Notes: generated by a model from the sequence alone, not told the origin. A stretch of 64,000 nucleotides of DNA from Jatrophihabitans_A lederbergiae (GCF_031845305.1 NZ_JAVREH010000010.1:62001-126000); one strand, 5' to 3'. Counted from the first letter of the stretch, positions 28,646 through 38,073 are shown. Made by a program: numbers and translations.

Positions 28646-29454
28646 TGGCTGACGCCGCTGTAAATCCAGCCGGGCAGCTGGTGCTGCTCGCCTGCCTGGT
28701 GCTGCCGGTGCTCGGCTACGGGCTGGGTCTGCGGCAGCTGCACCTCCGCGGCGACCGGTGGCCGGTCGGCCGGACGGTGGCCGGCGCGGTCGGCATCGGG
28801 TGCCTGAGCGCCGCGCTGCTGTTCCCGCCGGCGCGCCTGCTGCCAGTGGGAGCGCAGTCCTTTCCGGCGCACGTGAGCGAGCACCTGCTGCTGGCGATGC
28901 TCGCGCCGCTCGGCCTGGCGCTGAGCGCTCCGGTCACGCTCGCGCTGCGCACTCTGCCCCGCGGTGCCCGCGATCGAGTATTGGCTGTTGTACACAGCAG
29001 ATTCGCTCGTCTGCTGACCCTCGGCCCGGTGGTCCTGCTGCTGGACGTGGGCGGGCTGTACGCCTACTACCTGACCCCGCTCTTCGCCGCGGCCGAGCGG
29101 AACGCCTGGCTGCACCTGCTGCTGCACCTGCACATGTTTCTGGCCGGCTGCCTGCTGAGCTGGTACCTCGTCGGCCGCGATCCGCTCCCTCGGCCGCGAT
29201 CCGCCCGGGGGCCGCTGGTGGTGCTGCTGCTCGCCGCCGGCAGCCACGATGTGCTCGCGAAGCTGATGTACGCCCACGCCTTCCCGGTGGGCGCGGACAG
29301 CGCCGCGGGGCTGCGAGCCGGCGCCCAGTTGCTGTTCTACGGCGGCGACGTGGTCGAGATCCTGCTCGCGGTGGCTCTGCTCGCCCAGTGGTACGCCCGA
29401 ACTGGACGCGAGCTGCGCCGCGAGCAACGCCGGATGGCCGCGTCGCCGACCTGA
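28645..29454 (+). CDS. Cytochrome c oxidase assembly protein, CtaG (caa3) family
   Basis: A 269-residue multi-spanning protein with about seven helices. Family histidines are visible in FPAHVSEHLLLAMLAPLGLA and LHLLLHLHMFLAGCLLSW, the usual copper-site neighbourhood of caa3-type CtaG. It starts with ATG at 28645, overlapping the DUF2243 stop by one base. No oxidase structural gene is in the window. The family assists CuB insertion in some bacteria; the actual role here is inferred. Confidence 0.9.
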   Translation: MADAAVNPAGQLVLLACLVLPVLGYGLGLRQLHLRGDRWPVGRTVAGAVGIGCLSAALLFPPARLLPVGAQSFPAHVSEHLLLAMLAPLGLALSAPVTLALRTLPRGARDRVLAVVHSRFARLLTLGPVVLLLDVGGLYAYYLTPLFAAAERNAWLHLLLHLHMFLAGCLLSWYLVGRDPLPRPRSARGPLVVLLLAAGSHDVLAKLMYAHAFPVGADSAAGLRAGAQLLFYGGDVVEILLAVALLAQWYARTGRELRREQRRMAASPT

Positions 29455-29505
29455 TCGGCGCTGCAGGTCAGTGACCTGATCGGCACCCCTGGACGGTGCT
29501 GTACC

Positions 29506-30558
29506 TCACCGCTGCCGGAGCTCGCTGAGGTAGCCGGCCACCGCATCCCGAACAGCGGCGGCGGTGTCGGTGCGAGACCGGTCCTTGCCGAACAGGCCCG
29601 TCAACGAGACGACGCGCAGCTCGTCCGGTAGCTGCGCAGCGCTCCGCTCGTCGACCACTCCGACCACCGCCACCACCGGAACGCCCGCGGCCTGCGCCAG
29701 TCGAGCGACGCCACCCACGACCTTGCCCGTCAGCGAGGTCGCGTCGAAGCTGCCCTCGCCAGTGATGACCACATCGGCGTTCCGGATCAGGGCGTCCAGT
29801 CCGAGCTCGTCGACTATCCGGTCGAACCCGCTGACCAGGGTGGCACCGATCGCGGCCAGTCCCCCGGCCAGGCCGCCTGCCGCCCCGGAACCCGGCAGCG
29901 ATTCCACGTCCATCCCGAAGCGCCGCAGGTACTCGGATCGCTGGTTGCGCAGGCTGACGGTCAGCTGCGCGATCTGCGTGGGATCCGCGCCCTTCTGCGG
30001 GCCGAAGATCCTGGCGGCGTCGGTGAACCGGGTGTCCACGTCGCAGCACACCTCGATAGGGGTGACCGTGGCAGCGCTGAGCATGCCCCTTTCGGTGAGC
30101 GCCGTGACCGCTCCCATCCCGCCGTCCGTCGACGCCGAGCCACCGAGTCCGACGAGCACCCGGGCGGCCCCGGCCTGGATGGCTGCCGCGATCAACTCGC
30201 CGACGCCGCGGCTGGTGGCGGCGACGGGGTCATTGCCCTGACTGCCTCCGGCGAGCAGCAGCCCGTTCGCCTGCGCGGCCTCGATCACGGCGAGGCCGTC
30301 CTCGCGTAGCCGCCAGCCGGCGGTGACCGGGTAGCCCAGCGGGCCGGTGACCACCGCTGACCGGTTCGCCCCGCCGAACGCCGCCAGCGTTCCCTCGCCG
30401 CCATCGGCCATCGGCTGGGTGACGCAGGTACCGCCGGCGCTCTCGACCGCCGCCGCGATCGCCGCGCACACCTCGTCGGCCGTGGCCGTGCCACGGAACT
30501 TGTCTGGTGCGGCGAGCACGCGCACACCGAGTTGCATGGCACGTGTGCGATTTTTCAT
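29506..30558 (-). CDS. Glycerate kinase (GlxK/GarK family)
   Basis: It phosphorylates D-glycerate to a phosphoglycerate. About 350 residues from ATG 30558; later starts at 30537 (ATG) and 30525 (GTG) are closer to the conserved LAAPDKFRGT beginning and cannot be excluded. Family motifs include MADGGEGT, LVGLGGSASTDGGMG, GPQKGAD and the glycine-rich SGAAGGLAGGL, followed by ITGEGSFDATSLTGK. It lies 28 nt after the SMP-30-like gene on the same strand, so sugar-acid breakdown to glycerate is a reasonable joint role. Confidence 0.92.
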   Translation of the reverse strand: MKNRTRAMQLGVRVLAAPDKFRGTATADEVCAAIAAAVESAGGTCVTQPMADGGEGTLAAFGGANRSAVVTGPLGYPVTAGWRLREDGLAVIEAAQANGLLLAGGSQGNDPVAATSRGVGELIAAAIQAGAARVLVGLGGSASTDGGMGAVTALTERGMLSAATVTPIEVCCDVDTRFTDAARIFGPQKGADPTQIAQLTVSLRNQRSEYLRRFGMDVESLPGSGAAGGLAGGLAAIGATLVSGFDRIVDELGLDALIRNADVVITGEGSFDATSLTGKVVGGVARLAQAAGVPVVAVVGVVDERSAAQLPDELRVVSLTGLFGKDRSRTDTAAAVRDAVAGYLSELRQR

Positions 30559-30586
30559 GGAACGTAACCACGCACCGCCGTGAGAC

Positions 30587-31447
30587 TCAGCCGTGGAACG
30601 GCCGGACCGGCCGTCCGGGGGCGGCGTGCGGCAGCTGGAAGACCGAGCCGGCCAGCGGCTCCTTGCCCTCAGGCAGGCCATCCGCCGAGGTGGTGATGAA
30701 TAACGTGTCCATCGACGTTCCACCGAGCGTGCAGGCGGTCACCTGGCTCGCCGGCACGCTGACCACGTGGTCGAGGATGCCGTCAGGGGAGTACCGGTGC
30801 ACCGCGGATCCGCCGAACAGAGCCACCCAGATACCCCCGTCAGCGTCCACGGTCAGGCCGTCCGGCGAACCATCATCGGAGGAGATGGTGACGAGCGGAC
30901 GGCGATTGTGCAGCCCCTGCTCGGTGGAGTAGTCGAACACGTCAACCCGCTGGGTCGGGGTGTCGTTGTAATAGGCCCGCGTTCCGTCCGGGCTCCACTC
31001 CAAGCCGTTGGACACCGACACCGAGTCCAGGACGACATCGACGGATCCGTCGGGCGAGAGCCGGTACAGCGACCCGGCACCGGTTGCCTGGTCATAGGCC
31101 ATCGACCCGCAGTAGAACCGGCCGTCCGGATCGCAGCCGCCCTCGTTCATCCGCACCCCGCTGTCCTGCCACAACTCGGGCAGGGTGCGCAGCGACGAGC
31201 CGTCCCCGTCGTCCAGGGCGAAGCCGCGCTCCACCCCGACGATGAATCCGCCCCGGGCCCGCGGCCGCACCACCGCGGCGATCGTTCCCACGTCCCGGCG
31301 GCTGATCGCACCGTCGGCACCGAGGCTCAGCACATCCCCGGCGAGCATGTCGACCCACCGCAACTCCCCCGGATCGGGAAACCACACCGGGCCTTCGGCG
31401 TGGTGGGCGACCGGGTCGGTCAACTGCTCGGCGTCGGGCACGGGCAC
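30587..31447 (-). CDS. SMP-30/gluconolactonase-like lactonase
   Basis: A 286-residue six-bladed propeller hydrolase. The metal-binding set is visible: Glu in AEGPVWF near residue 18, Asn in VSVSNGLEWSPDG, and Asp in GSPDGLTVDADG, with NEGGCDPDGRFYCGSM as the substrate-facing loop. Members open sugar lactones. The start GTG 31447 has GAGGA immediately before it, which is too close for a normal ribosome site, so the true start may differ slightly. It is co-oriented with the glycerate kinase gene. Confidence 0.9.
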   Translation of the reverse strand: MPVPDAEQLTDPVAHHAEGPVWFPDPGELRWVDMLAGDVLSLGADGAISRRDVGTIAAVVRPRARGGFIVGVERGFALDDGDGSSLRTLPELWQDSGVRMNEGGCDPDGRFYCGSMAYDQATGAGSLYRLSPDGSVDVVLDSVSVSNGLEWSPDGTRAYYNDTPTQRVDVFDYSTEQGLHNRRPLVTISSDDGSPDGLTVDADGGIWVALFGGSAVHRYSPDGILDHVVSVPASQVTACTLGGTSMDTLFITTSADGLPEGKEPLAGSVFQLPHAAPGRPVRPFHG

Positions 31448-31740
31448 TCCTCGGGTGGGCAGCTGGCGGCCTGGTCGACGATGGCCACGCGCAAAGTATG
31501 GACGGGCAGCACGCCGGACGGCGAAGCAGGGCCTGCGCTGCGACTAGAAGAACCAGGTGCTCGACGGCTGACTCCGCCCGCTGGGTCGAATGCCTCTATA
31601 CAACGCAGTACGGGCCAAGCGGTTAGCCCTGCCGACCTCCGGAAAGGCGACGACCGCGTGCCTCCACCGCTCTCAGCTGATTCTGAGATACTTCTATGTG
31701 CAACGGCAAACAAGCCCGTGTAACGAAGAGAGGTTCAGCC
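31448..31740. other. Divergent intergenic region without a gene
   Basis: This 293-nt gap separates the SMP-30-like gene from the DUF5336-like gene. It should hold both promoters. No reading frame in it looks coding, and no palindrome stands out. The only ribosome-site signal is GAGAGG about 10 nt before the start at 31741. Confidence 0.5.
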
Positions 31741-32238
31741 ATGTCCGCTCACGATTCACCGTCACGTGGTTCCAGCTCCACAATGCAGCGCGAGCGCATG
31801 CTGTCTATGGTCGCCGGCGCCCTCGGGATCTTGATGTTCATCTGGGGGTTCCTGAAGTGGCTGAAGTTCGGCGACGGCGATAGCGCACACAAGTACTCCG
31901 GCTACGCCTTCCAGATGCCGACCACCGCCATCATCGGGTTCTCGCTAGCAGCCGGCCTGCTGGCCCTTCTCGGGGCCACCGAGCGGCGCCGCGGCCGAGG
32001 CGTGCCCAGCGCCATCCCGACCGCCCTGGCCGCTACCAGCCTGCTGCTCGCGGTAGGTGTCTACCTCGGCAAGGGCAGCATCAGCCCCGACTCCGGCAGT
32101 AAGGTGGGTGTCCAGATCGGTTTGATCCTCGGTCTGCTCACCGCCCTCGTTCAGACCGCCGTCCTCGGCATGGGCCTGGCCAGCCGTCACGACGACGGAG
32201 ACGACAGCGGTTCTGGCACCGGTCGGGGTCGAATCTAA
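31741..32238 (+). CDS. Four-helix membrane protein, DUF5336-like
   Basis: A 165-residue protein starting at ATG 31741. Four hydrophobic segments (about 22-41, 60-80, 92-112 and 124-149) follow a Ser-rich cytoplasmic tail, and the C-terminus is Asp/Gly/Ser-rich. Topology and composition recall the actinobacterial DUF5336 antigens, but similarity is too weak for certainty. It is monocistronic, closed by a strong terminator at 32252-32300. Confidence 0.75.
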   Translation: MSAHDSPSRGSSSTMQRERMLSMVAGALGILMFIWGFLKWLKFGDGDSAHKYSGYAFQMPTTAIIGFSLAAGLLALLGATERRRGRGVPSAIPTALAATSLLLAVGVYLGKGSISPDSGSKVGVQIGLILGLLTALVQTAVLGMGLASRHDDGDDSGSGTGRGRI

Positions 32239-32251
32239 GTCAAACCACAGC

Positions 32252-32300
32252 ACGCAGCAGGGCCACCTTCGCGACTGGAAGGTGGCCCTGCTGCGTTTTT
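32252..32300 (+). terminator. Strong intrinsic terminator
   Basis: An 18-bp perfect stem (32252-32269 with 32279-32296) around a nine-base loop is followed by TTTTT. It begins 14 nt after the stop of the DUF5336-like gene. It is the clearest Rho-independent terminator in the window and marks the chromosomal side of the left island boundary. Confidence 0.95.
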
Positions 32301-32352
32301 AGTTATCCAGAAGCGCTGGGGCGAAGGTGCCTACGGCGTCCGAGCGATCTCT

Positions 32353-32370
32353 ACACGTTGAAGCGGAACT
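32353..32370. repeat. Left attachment-site repeat
   Basis: ACACGTTGAAGCGGAACT is identical to 42868-42885. On the minus strand it would encode the ychF ending F-R-F-N-V followed by TAG, so excision would leave an intact ychF. It lies 52 nt beyond the terminator of the neighbouring chromosomal gene. Confidence 0.8.
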
Positions 32371-32780
32371 TAGACGACCCCGTTTAGCCAGGAAGATCGA
32401 CGCAGAAATCCCGCATGTTTTGCTGGGCTAGATGCGTTTGGTTGCGCTGGTTGCCGCCAGCATTTCTCGGATATTTTGTGAACTAGCTGCGGACTAACCA
32501 TGATCCAGAGAGACCAACTGCTCGCTGCTTGCGATCGACAAATGCCGTTCAGCACGGCAGCCGACAAGGATCAGCTACGGTGCCACAGTGAATCGCACCG
32601 GCGCGCCTTGCGGCGAGATGCGCGACAGGCCGTGGCCGTCGGTGTGCGCCGCCGATAGGGGTCGACGAGCCCAGCGACGACGACGCAACGGACGGAGCCA
32701 CGAGCCGATTAGCGCGACGCTTCGCTGTTGTAGATCCTGACCGTCACGAGAGAGCTGAACCTTACCCACCATCAGCCCGG
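32371..32780. other. Low-coding left arm of the island
   Basis: About 400 nt without a convincing gene. The first half is comparatively AT-rich. A possible 71-codon minus-strand frame lies at 32575-32790, ending ISPQGAPVRFTVAP; it overlaps the next gene's stop and matches nothing I know. No integrase motif was found in any frame. Confidence 0.4.
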
Positions 32781-33842
32781 TTAGCCCCACTGCCTGTGTG
32801 CGCGGAAGATGTAGGAGTATGCCGAGCCAGCTTCCCGGCTTGGAGCGATCCGGAGCGCTGCGCCGAGTGCAGCGAGCCCAGCTGGCACAGGGTTGCCTGC
32901 CGCGAGACTCCAGGCGGCTCCAGTGAGTCCGAGACCGAAGCCACCAGCGTCGGTTGGTCTCTTAAATGCAGCGAAGGTGAGCTTTGTCAGACCTCGCGCC
33001 TGGTCGTTGAGGCGCGCTTGCCGTTGTTGCAGCAGGCGACTTCTGTCAGCCGGATCAGCGGCAGAAACGTCGGCGATGAACAGCCGCAGGTTCAGCATGT
33101 AGTCACGGTGCTCATCGCGGTGTCGGCTCCGAAAGTCAAGCACCTCATCGAGCGGAACGGCATCAAGATCGATAGATGCGGTTGCCAAATCGAACGCCAC
33201 GACGTCCTCGCGCGAGGGCATCGGCGCCAGCTCAAGGAATCTGCGGATCACCTCCTCCATGTTTCTGCCGTTGGTTATCGGCTGGAGATCCAGGCCCTGC
33301 CTCTGACCGGCCTCCCGTGCCTCCTGAGCGAGCAGCAGAAGGTAGACCTGTCTGACGTCGCGCCGAAGGGGGATCGACAGTCCATCCTCCGTATCGCGGG
33401 CGAGGCCTCGCGCCTTCAGCTCGTCGTGGATCATGTCGAACACACCGCGATCGCGAGAGCCCATGCGTGACATGGACAGTTCAGCGAAGCCCATGCGGCT
33501 CATCGAGAGGGCGTCAAACGGAGCCGGATCCCCGGTGCCGCCGTCGAATGCGCCGCCCGTGATGAGTTCGACCATGCCCTCTGCAAGACGGTTGGAGAGC
33601 TGGTCGTCAACGAACCACTCTGGTTCGAGCACAGTCAGCAAGCCGAGGTCGGCCAGCGGCTCGGCCAGCGAAGGGTCGGCTACCAACTCCCGTCCGGTCA
33701 TGTAATTCGGCAGGAGAATCGCCACGCCGTCAAAGAACAGCAACAGCGACTTGATCCACGAGCTTTCGTGGGCCACCCAGTAGGGCTCCGGATAGTAGTA
33801 CGCGAGCTCGGGCCGCATGGGAATGTCGTCGCTGATCGCCAT
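32781..33842 (-). CDS. DUF6236-like protein of unknown function
   Basis: About 353 residues from ATG 33842; the frame is open to 34172, so the start is uncertain, and ATG 33818 is a second option. The beginning PELAYYYPEPYWVAHESSWI, then LLLFFDGVAILLP, resembles DUF6236 proteins, which start with a Tyr-Tyr-Pro strand and a Trp-Ile/Leu-Lys helix. A short repeat LSMSRMG occurs twice near residue 120. The last 45 residues are hydrophobic and Ala/Gly-rich. Codon use is less GC-biased than in neighbours, consistent with transfer. It is alone on its strand side of the relaxase remnant. Function unknown; a defence-linked role is only suggested by location. Confidence 0.65.
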   Translation of the reverse strand: MAISDDIPMRPELAYYYPEPYWVAHESSWIKSLLLFFDGVAILLPNYMTGRELVADPSLAEPLADLGLLTVLEPEWFVDDQLSNRLAEGMVELITGGAFDGGTGDPAPFDALSMSRMGFAELSMSRMGSRDRGVFDMIHDELKARGLARDTEDGLSIPLRRDVRQVYLLLLAQEAREAGQRQGLDLQPITNGRNMEEVIRRFLELAPMPSREDVVAFDLATASIDLDAVPLDEVLDFRSRHRDEHRDYMLNLRLFIADVSAADPADRSRLLQQRQARLNDQARGLTKLTFAAFKRPTDAGGFGLGLTGAAWSLAAGNPVPAGLAALGAALRIAPSREAGSAYSYIFRAHRQWG

Positions 33843-34226
33843 GAGGGCAGTGTCCTCCGAGGCCCCAAGATCAATCGGCCGGCACACGCCGAAGTCTGTC
33901 CCATTCAAGCCAGCTAAACGCGCACGGCCCCGATACACCGATAGCCAGAGTAGCCAAGCACGCGCTGACCACCCGGGAGCATCCCGCGCGCTCGACCAGC
34001 CCAACAGCAGCAGCAGCTGTCTCGTCCGGCCGAAGGCTGCGATCGTCGTCTCGATGTTGCTGTGAATCGCAGAGTGAGTCCGGACGGTTTGCTTCGACCT
34101 CGTCCAGATACAAGATGCGAAATTGGTGGGGAACGCGTCGGCGGAGAGAGTCGCCTCCGGTGTGGCGGCCATCGGAACTACCCCAGGCCGCCTCGAGTTC
34201 GATCCGCGCCAGCTTGGATTCGAGTC
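33843..34226. other. Region without a recognisable gene
   Basis: This stretch separates the DUF6236-like gene from the relaxase remnant. The minus-strand frame of the DUF6236-like gene stays open through most of it, but the translation (Arg/Leu/Ser-rich) does not look like part of that family. It probably contains the gene's promoter and degraded element DNA. Confidence 0.4.
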
Positions 34227-34947
34227 GAGACTGCCACCGACACCACGGCGGTGCTGGCCTGGCGGCTGCAGTACGAGGAGTCCCGCACGCCCGGACCGTT
34301 GCCCGCGGCCTGCCGCCCGTGCCCACGACGCTTGCCCAGCGCCCGACTGGGGCGGCTACTTCGGGCGACGCATCGAGCTGCTGGTCCGGGACGCTGACCG
34401 GTGCCGGGCCGAGGCGGCGGTGTGGACAGCCGAGACCGCACCAGCGTGGGCCGCTCGGTTCGCCGGACGCGACCGCGACCTGGCCGGCTGGCGCAGCCAG
34501 ACCCACCTCGACCGGGAAGCCGAAAGAGGTGTCCTCGCTGCTCCGCCCAACCACAATTCTCGTCGCGAGAACTGGCCGACACCATCGATCCCCGGGTAAC
34601 ACGGGACGCACACTGGCCCGCGCTGGAGCGGCAGCTCGACATCGCATCGCGACGGCCACGACATCGCCGCTCGCACCCGTCGGGCGCCCGCCCGGCCGCT
34701 ATCCGACGACCAGCCCGCCGCCGCGCTGCGCTGGCGCCTCGTCGACGCCATCGCCGCGAGCAAGACCAAACGGGACGTCGATGCGGACAAGACTGTGCCC
34801 GCGCGGACCCTGTGCGTCGTTGCGCGCCCTCGTGTCGATGAACCGAAGCCGGCGCAGCCTCGCCCACCGGAGATCGACTACGCCCGCGGCTTCGGCAACA
34901 AGCCGATCCCCCGGAGCAGGGATCGCGCGAGAAGCGATCGTTGCTGA
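34227..34947 (+). pseudogene. Decayed MobF/TraA conjugative relaxase, C-terminal fragment
   Basis: Pieces in successive frames join into one actinobacterial MobF relaxase-helicase C-terminus: TTAVLAWRLQ and GPLP; then ARGLPPVPTTLAQRP; then DWGGYFGRRIELLVRDADR and TAPAWAARF; then ELADTIDPRVTRDAHWPALE and RQLDIASR; then DGHDIAARTRR and DDQPAAALRWRLVDAIA, stopping at 34945-34947. At least four frameshifts are needed, so the gene is dead. The N-terminal relaxase and helicase parts are absent. It indicates that the island derives from, or recombined with, a conjugative plasmid or element. Confidence 0.75.
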
Positions 34948-34958
34948 CCGGCGCCGAC

Positions 34959-37900
34959 CTACGACACGTCCTCGTCGCGGATCTCGTCGTAGGACTCGGC
35001 GAGGTACTTCAGCAGCGCCTCGCGGAAACTGGGCTTTTCGAAGAACGCGTTGAACAGCTGCCCGTTCGCCTCGTGCCGGTCGACGATCATGCTCTCGGCC
35101 TTCTTCTGCAGCACGACGCCGTACTGGTCGCGGTCATTGTTGAGCGCCACGACGCGCATCTGTTCGTCGGACTTGATGGCCTGCTTCTGCTGCTCGAACC
35201 AGACCCGGTCGGCGTCGTCGAGGTTCATGCCGTAGCGCTGATTGAGGTGCTCGATCAGCTGCGACAGCTTCTCCATCGGCGACTCGTACGCCTTGCCGGT
35301 GCCGCCGCCGGGCAGCGCGACGCCCGGCTCGTCGGTGCCCGTCGTCAGCGACAGGTTCTCCTCCTCGCCCTGGGCTTCGGTGCGCAGGTGGGTGAGCAGC
35401 ACCGACTCGCTGATCTGCGGCAGCGGCTCCCCGGGTGCGGTCGGCAACAGTGGCAGCAACGCGCGACCGTAGAGGTAGAGCGATTCGAGGTCACGGTCGG
35501 TCCAGGGCATCACCTGGGCCAGGAACGAGTACGTCCGCACGAATGCCTTCAAGGCGTCGCGGAACACGTCCTGCGCTTCCTCGTCGAGCCCGACGAAACG
35601 CCCCACCGCGGGGTTGACGTTGGCGTAGACGATCTTCTGGTTCACCGAGCCGCCGGCCAGCAGCGCGTCGACGGCGGCCTTCTGCTCGTCGGGGTGGATG
35701 ACGTGCCCGGCCGCGATGGTGTGCTCCAGCGTGTAGAGCAGGTTCGGATCCGTGGGCGCGGCCGAGGTCTGCTCGAAGAACGGCTCGAAGGCGTCCTGGA
35801 TCTCCTCGGCCTTGTTCGCAAAGTCCAGGACGAAGGTGTCGGTCTTGCCGGGGTGGGTGCGGTTGAGCCGCGACAGAGTCTGCACAGCCTTCACCCCGGC
35901 GAGCTTCTTGTCGACGTACATCGTGTGCAGTAGCGGCTGGTCGAAGCCGGTCTGGTACTTCTCGGCGACGACGAGGACCTGGTATTCGTCGGAGGCGAAC
36001 CGCTTCGGCAACTTCCCCTCACCGAAGCCGTTCATCATCGGCTCGGTGTAACTGACCGCCGGATCGGTCGGGTCGACGACGGTTCCGGAGAACGCCACCA
36101 GCGCAGCGATCCGGCCCGGCCCGCGGTCGTAGCCCTTCGCGGCGATGTAGGCGTCGATCGCCTGCTTGTACCGGACGGCATGCAACCGCGACCGGGTGAC
36201 GACCATCGCCTTCGCCCGGCCACCGATCTTGCCAGCGGTCTTCTGCCGGAAGTGCTCGACGATTATCTCGGCCTTCTGCGCCAGGTTGGTCGGGTGCAGC
36301 GACACGAACCGGGCCAGCGCAGCGGATGCCTTGCTGGTGGGGACGTCCGGGTCCTCGGACGGTTCGGTGTTGGCGAGCCGGTAGTAGGTGTCATACGTCG
36401 TGTAGTTGGCGAGGACGTCGAGGATGTAGCCCTCCTCGATCGCCTGCCGCAACGAATACAGGTGGAACGGCACCCGCACGGGTTCACCGTCGGCGCCGGT
36501 CACGAGGTCGCCGAACAACTCCAGCGTCTTCGGCTTCGGGGTGGCGGTGAACGCGAAGAACGCGAGATTGCCCTGCGCGCCGCGGGCGGTCATCGACGAC
36601 GCGATCAAGTCGACGGTGTCGTCGGTCTCGGACTCGATCTTCGCTTCGGCCTGCTCGGCCACGGTTAGCGGATCGGCGTCGGCCGCCACCAGCGTCGACG
36701 CTGCGCCGAGAACGCGTTTCATGTCCTTCATGGCCTCGCCCGACGTGGACGAGTGCGCCTCGTCGACGATCACCGCGAACCGGCTGCCAGCCACCGAGCC
36801 GGCCTGCTCGGCGACCACGGGGAACTTCTGCAGCGTGGTGATGATGATCCGCGCGGTGTTGCCTGCCAGCGCTGCCCGCAGCTGCGCGGAGTCCTCGTCG
36901 ATCTTCAGGAACGTGCCCGGCGTGTGCACGAATCCAGCCACCGTCGACTGCAGTTGCCGGTCGAGCACGACGCGGTCGGTGATGACGATGACCTTGTTGA
37001 AGATCGGCTGGTCGACGCCCAACCCGGCCGCCCTGACCGCGTCGGTCAGCTCGCCGTGCCACGACGAGGTGTGCAGCCGCGACAGGTGGTGCGCCGTCCA
37101 GGCGATGGTGTTCGACTTGCCCGACCCGGCCGAATGCTGGACCAACCGATTCGTTCCCGGGCCGGCCTGCCTCGTCGCCGCGAGCAGCTGCTGCACCGCG
37201 TCCCACTGGTGATAGCGCGGGAACAGCGTCGTGGTCTCGCCGGTCTTCTGCCTTCCCCCGCCGGCGTCGTAGACGTCCTCGACGTGGACGAACTCACCGA
37301 GCAGGCCGAGCCAGGCGTCGGGCTGCCACACCTGCTCCCACAGGTAGGCGGTGTCGTAGCCGTCGGCGTTGGCCGGGTTGCCGGCACCACCTTTCTGGCC
37401 TGCGCCCCCGGAGCCCTGGTTGAACGGCAGGAACCGCGTCTGCTCCCCCTTCAACCGGGTGGTCATGTAGACCTGGTTCGGGTCGACGGCGAAGTGGACG
37501 ACGGTCCGCGCCCGGAAAATCAGATCGGACGGATTGCGATCACGCTGGTACTGCCGGATCGCGTGGCCGACGCGCTGCTGAGTCAGCGGGTTCTTCAACT
37601 CGGCCGTCGCTGTCGGGATGCCGTTCACGAACAAGGTCAGGTCGACCGAGTCTGCCGGGTTCGACTCGCTGTGATGCAGCTGCCGAACCACCGTCAGCCG
37701 GTTCGCCCGGTACCGCTCCCACAGACTCGCGGTCAGCCCGTTCGCCGGGGCGAAGAAGGCAAGCCGGAACGAGACCCCGTTCATCTTCGTCACGCCGCGC
37801 AGCACATCGATCGTGCCACGTTGGGTGAGCTGATCGGCGACGTACTTGGCGACCCGCTCCTCCGCGCTCCCCACACCCCCGAGCCGCTGGGTCAGCTGCT

Positions 37901-38063
37901 CCCACTCATCCGGCTGCGACGCCTTCAGGAACGCGACCAGCTGGGCCGGGTCGAGCCCGAGGGCGCGGTCGTAGCCGGACGGGTCGCCCTTCAACCAGCT
38001 GTTCGCGAGCAGGTGTGATTCGATCGAGTCCTCGAACGCCAACTCCGACGTCACCTTGGCCAT
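34959..38063 (-). CDS. hsdR: Type I restriction endonuclease subunit R
   Basis: The motor and nuclease subunit of a type I restriction system, 1034 residues from ATG 38063 with a GGGA site. The nuclease motif is visible as Asp141 followed by Glu155-Leu-Lys157 in TATAELKNP. The helicase has Walker A SAGSGKSNT at 311-319 and the DEAH box at 434-437, followed by SF2 motifs such as FTATPK and KYQTGFDQP. Length fits the family and no frame break is visible, so it looks active. It lies 10 nt after the embedded PIN toxin gene. Confidence 0.95.
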   Translation of the reverse strand: MAKVTSELAFEDSIESHLLANSWLKGDPSGYDRALGLDPAQLVAFLKASQPDEWEQLTQRLGGVGSAEERVAKYVADQLTQRGTIDVLRGVTKMNGVSFRLAFFAPANGLTASLWERYRANRLTVVRQLHHSESNPADSVDLTLFVNGIPTATAELKNPLTQQRVGHAIRQYQRDRNPSDLIFRARTVVHFAVDPNQVYMTTRLKGEQTRFLPFNQGSGGAGQKGGAGNPANADGYDTAYLWEQVWQPDAWLGLLGEFVHVEDVYDAGGGRQKTGETTTLFPRYHQWDAVQQLLAATRQAGPGTNRLVQHSAGSGKSNTIAWTAHHLSRLHTSSWHGELTDAVRAAGLGVDQPIFNKVIVITDRVVLDRQLQSTVAGFVHTPGTFLKIDEDSAQLRAALAGNTARIIITTLQKFPVVAEQAGSVAGSRFAVIVDEAHSSTSGEAMKDMKRVLGAASTLVAADADPLTVAEQAEAKIESETDDTVDLIASSMTARGAQGNLAFFAFTATPKPKTLELFGDLVTGADGEPVRVPFHLYSLRQAIEEGYILDVLANYTTYDTYYRLANTEPSEDPDVPTSKASAALARFVSLHPTNLAQKAEIIVEHFRQKTAGKIGGRAKAMVVTRSRLHAVRYKQAIDAYIAAKGYDRGPGRIAALVAFSGTVVDPTDPAVSYTEPMMNGFGEGKLPKRFASDEYQVLVVAEKYQTGFDQPLLHTMYVDKKLAGVKAVQTLSRLNRTHPGKTDTFVLDFANKAEEIQDAFEPFFEQTSAAPTDPNLLYTLEHTIAAGHVIHPDEQKAAVDALLAGGSVNQKIVYANVNPAVGRFVGLDEEAQDVFRDALKAFVRTYSFLAQVMPWTDRDLESLYLYGRALLPLLPTAPGEPLPQISESVLLTHLRTEAQGEEENLSLTTGTDEPGVALPGGGTGKAYESPMEKLSQLIEHLNQRYGMNLDDADRVWFEQQKQAIKSDEQMRVVALNNDRDQYGVVLQKKAESMIVDRHEANGQLFNAFFEKPSFREALLKYLAESYDEIRDEDVS

Positions 38064-38073
38064 CGCAGTCCCG

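Noticed and set aside
31570..31600. T-loop-like GGGTCGAATGCC suggesting a tRNA end
   Set aside because: No acceptor stem, anticodon arm or D-arm can be folded around it, and the T-loop consensus is broken.
32370..32780. Possible integrase gene next to the left attachment repeat
   Set aside because: No frame shows the tyrosine-recombinase R-H-R-Y pattern or serine-recombinase motifs; only short, unconvincing frames are present.
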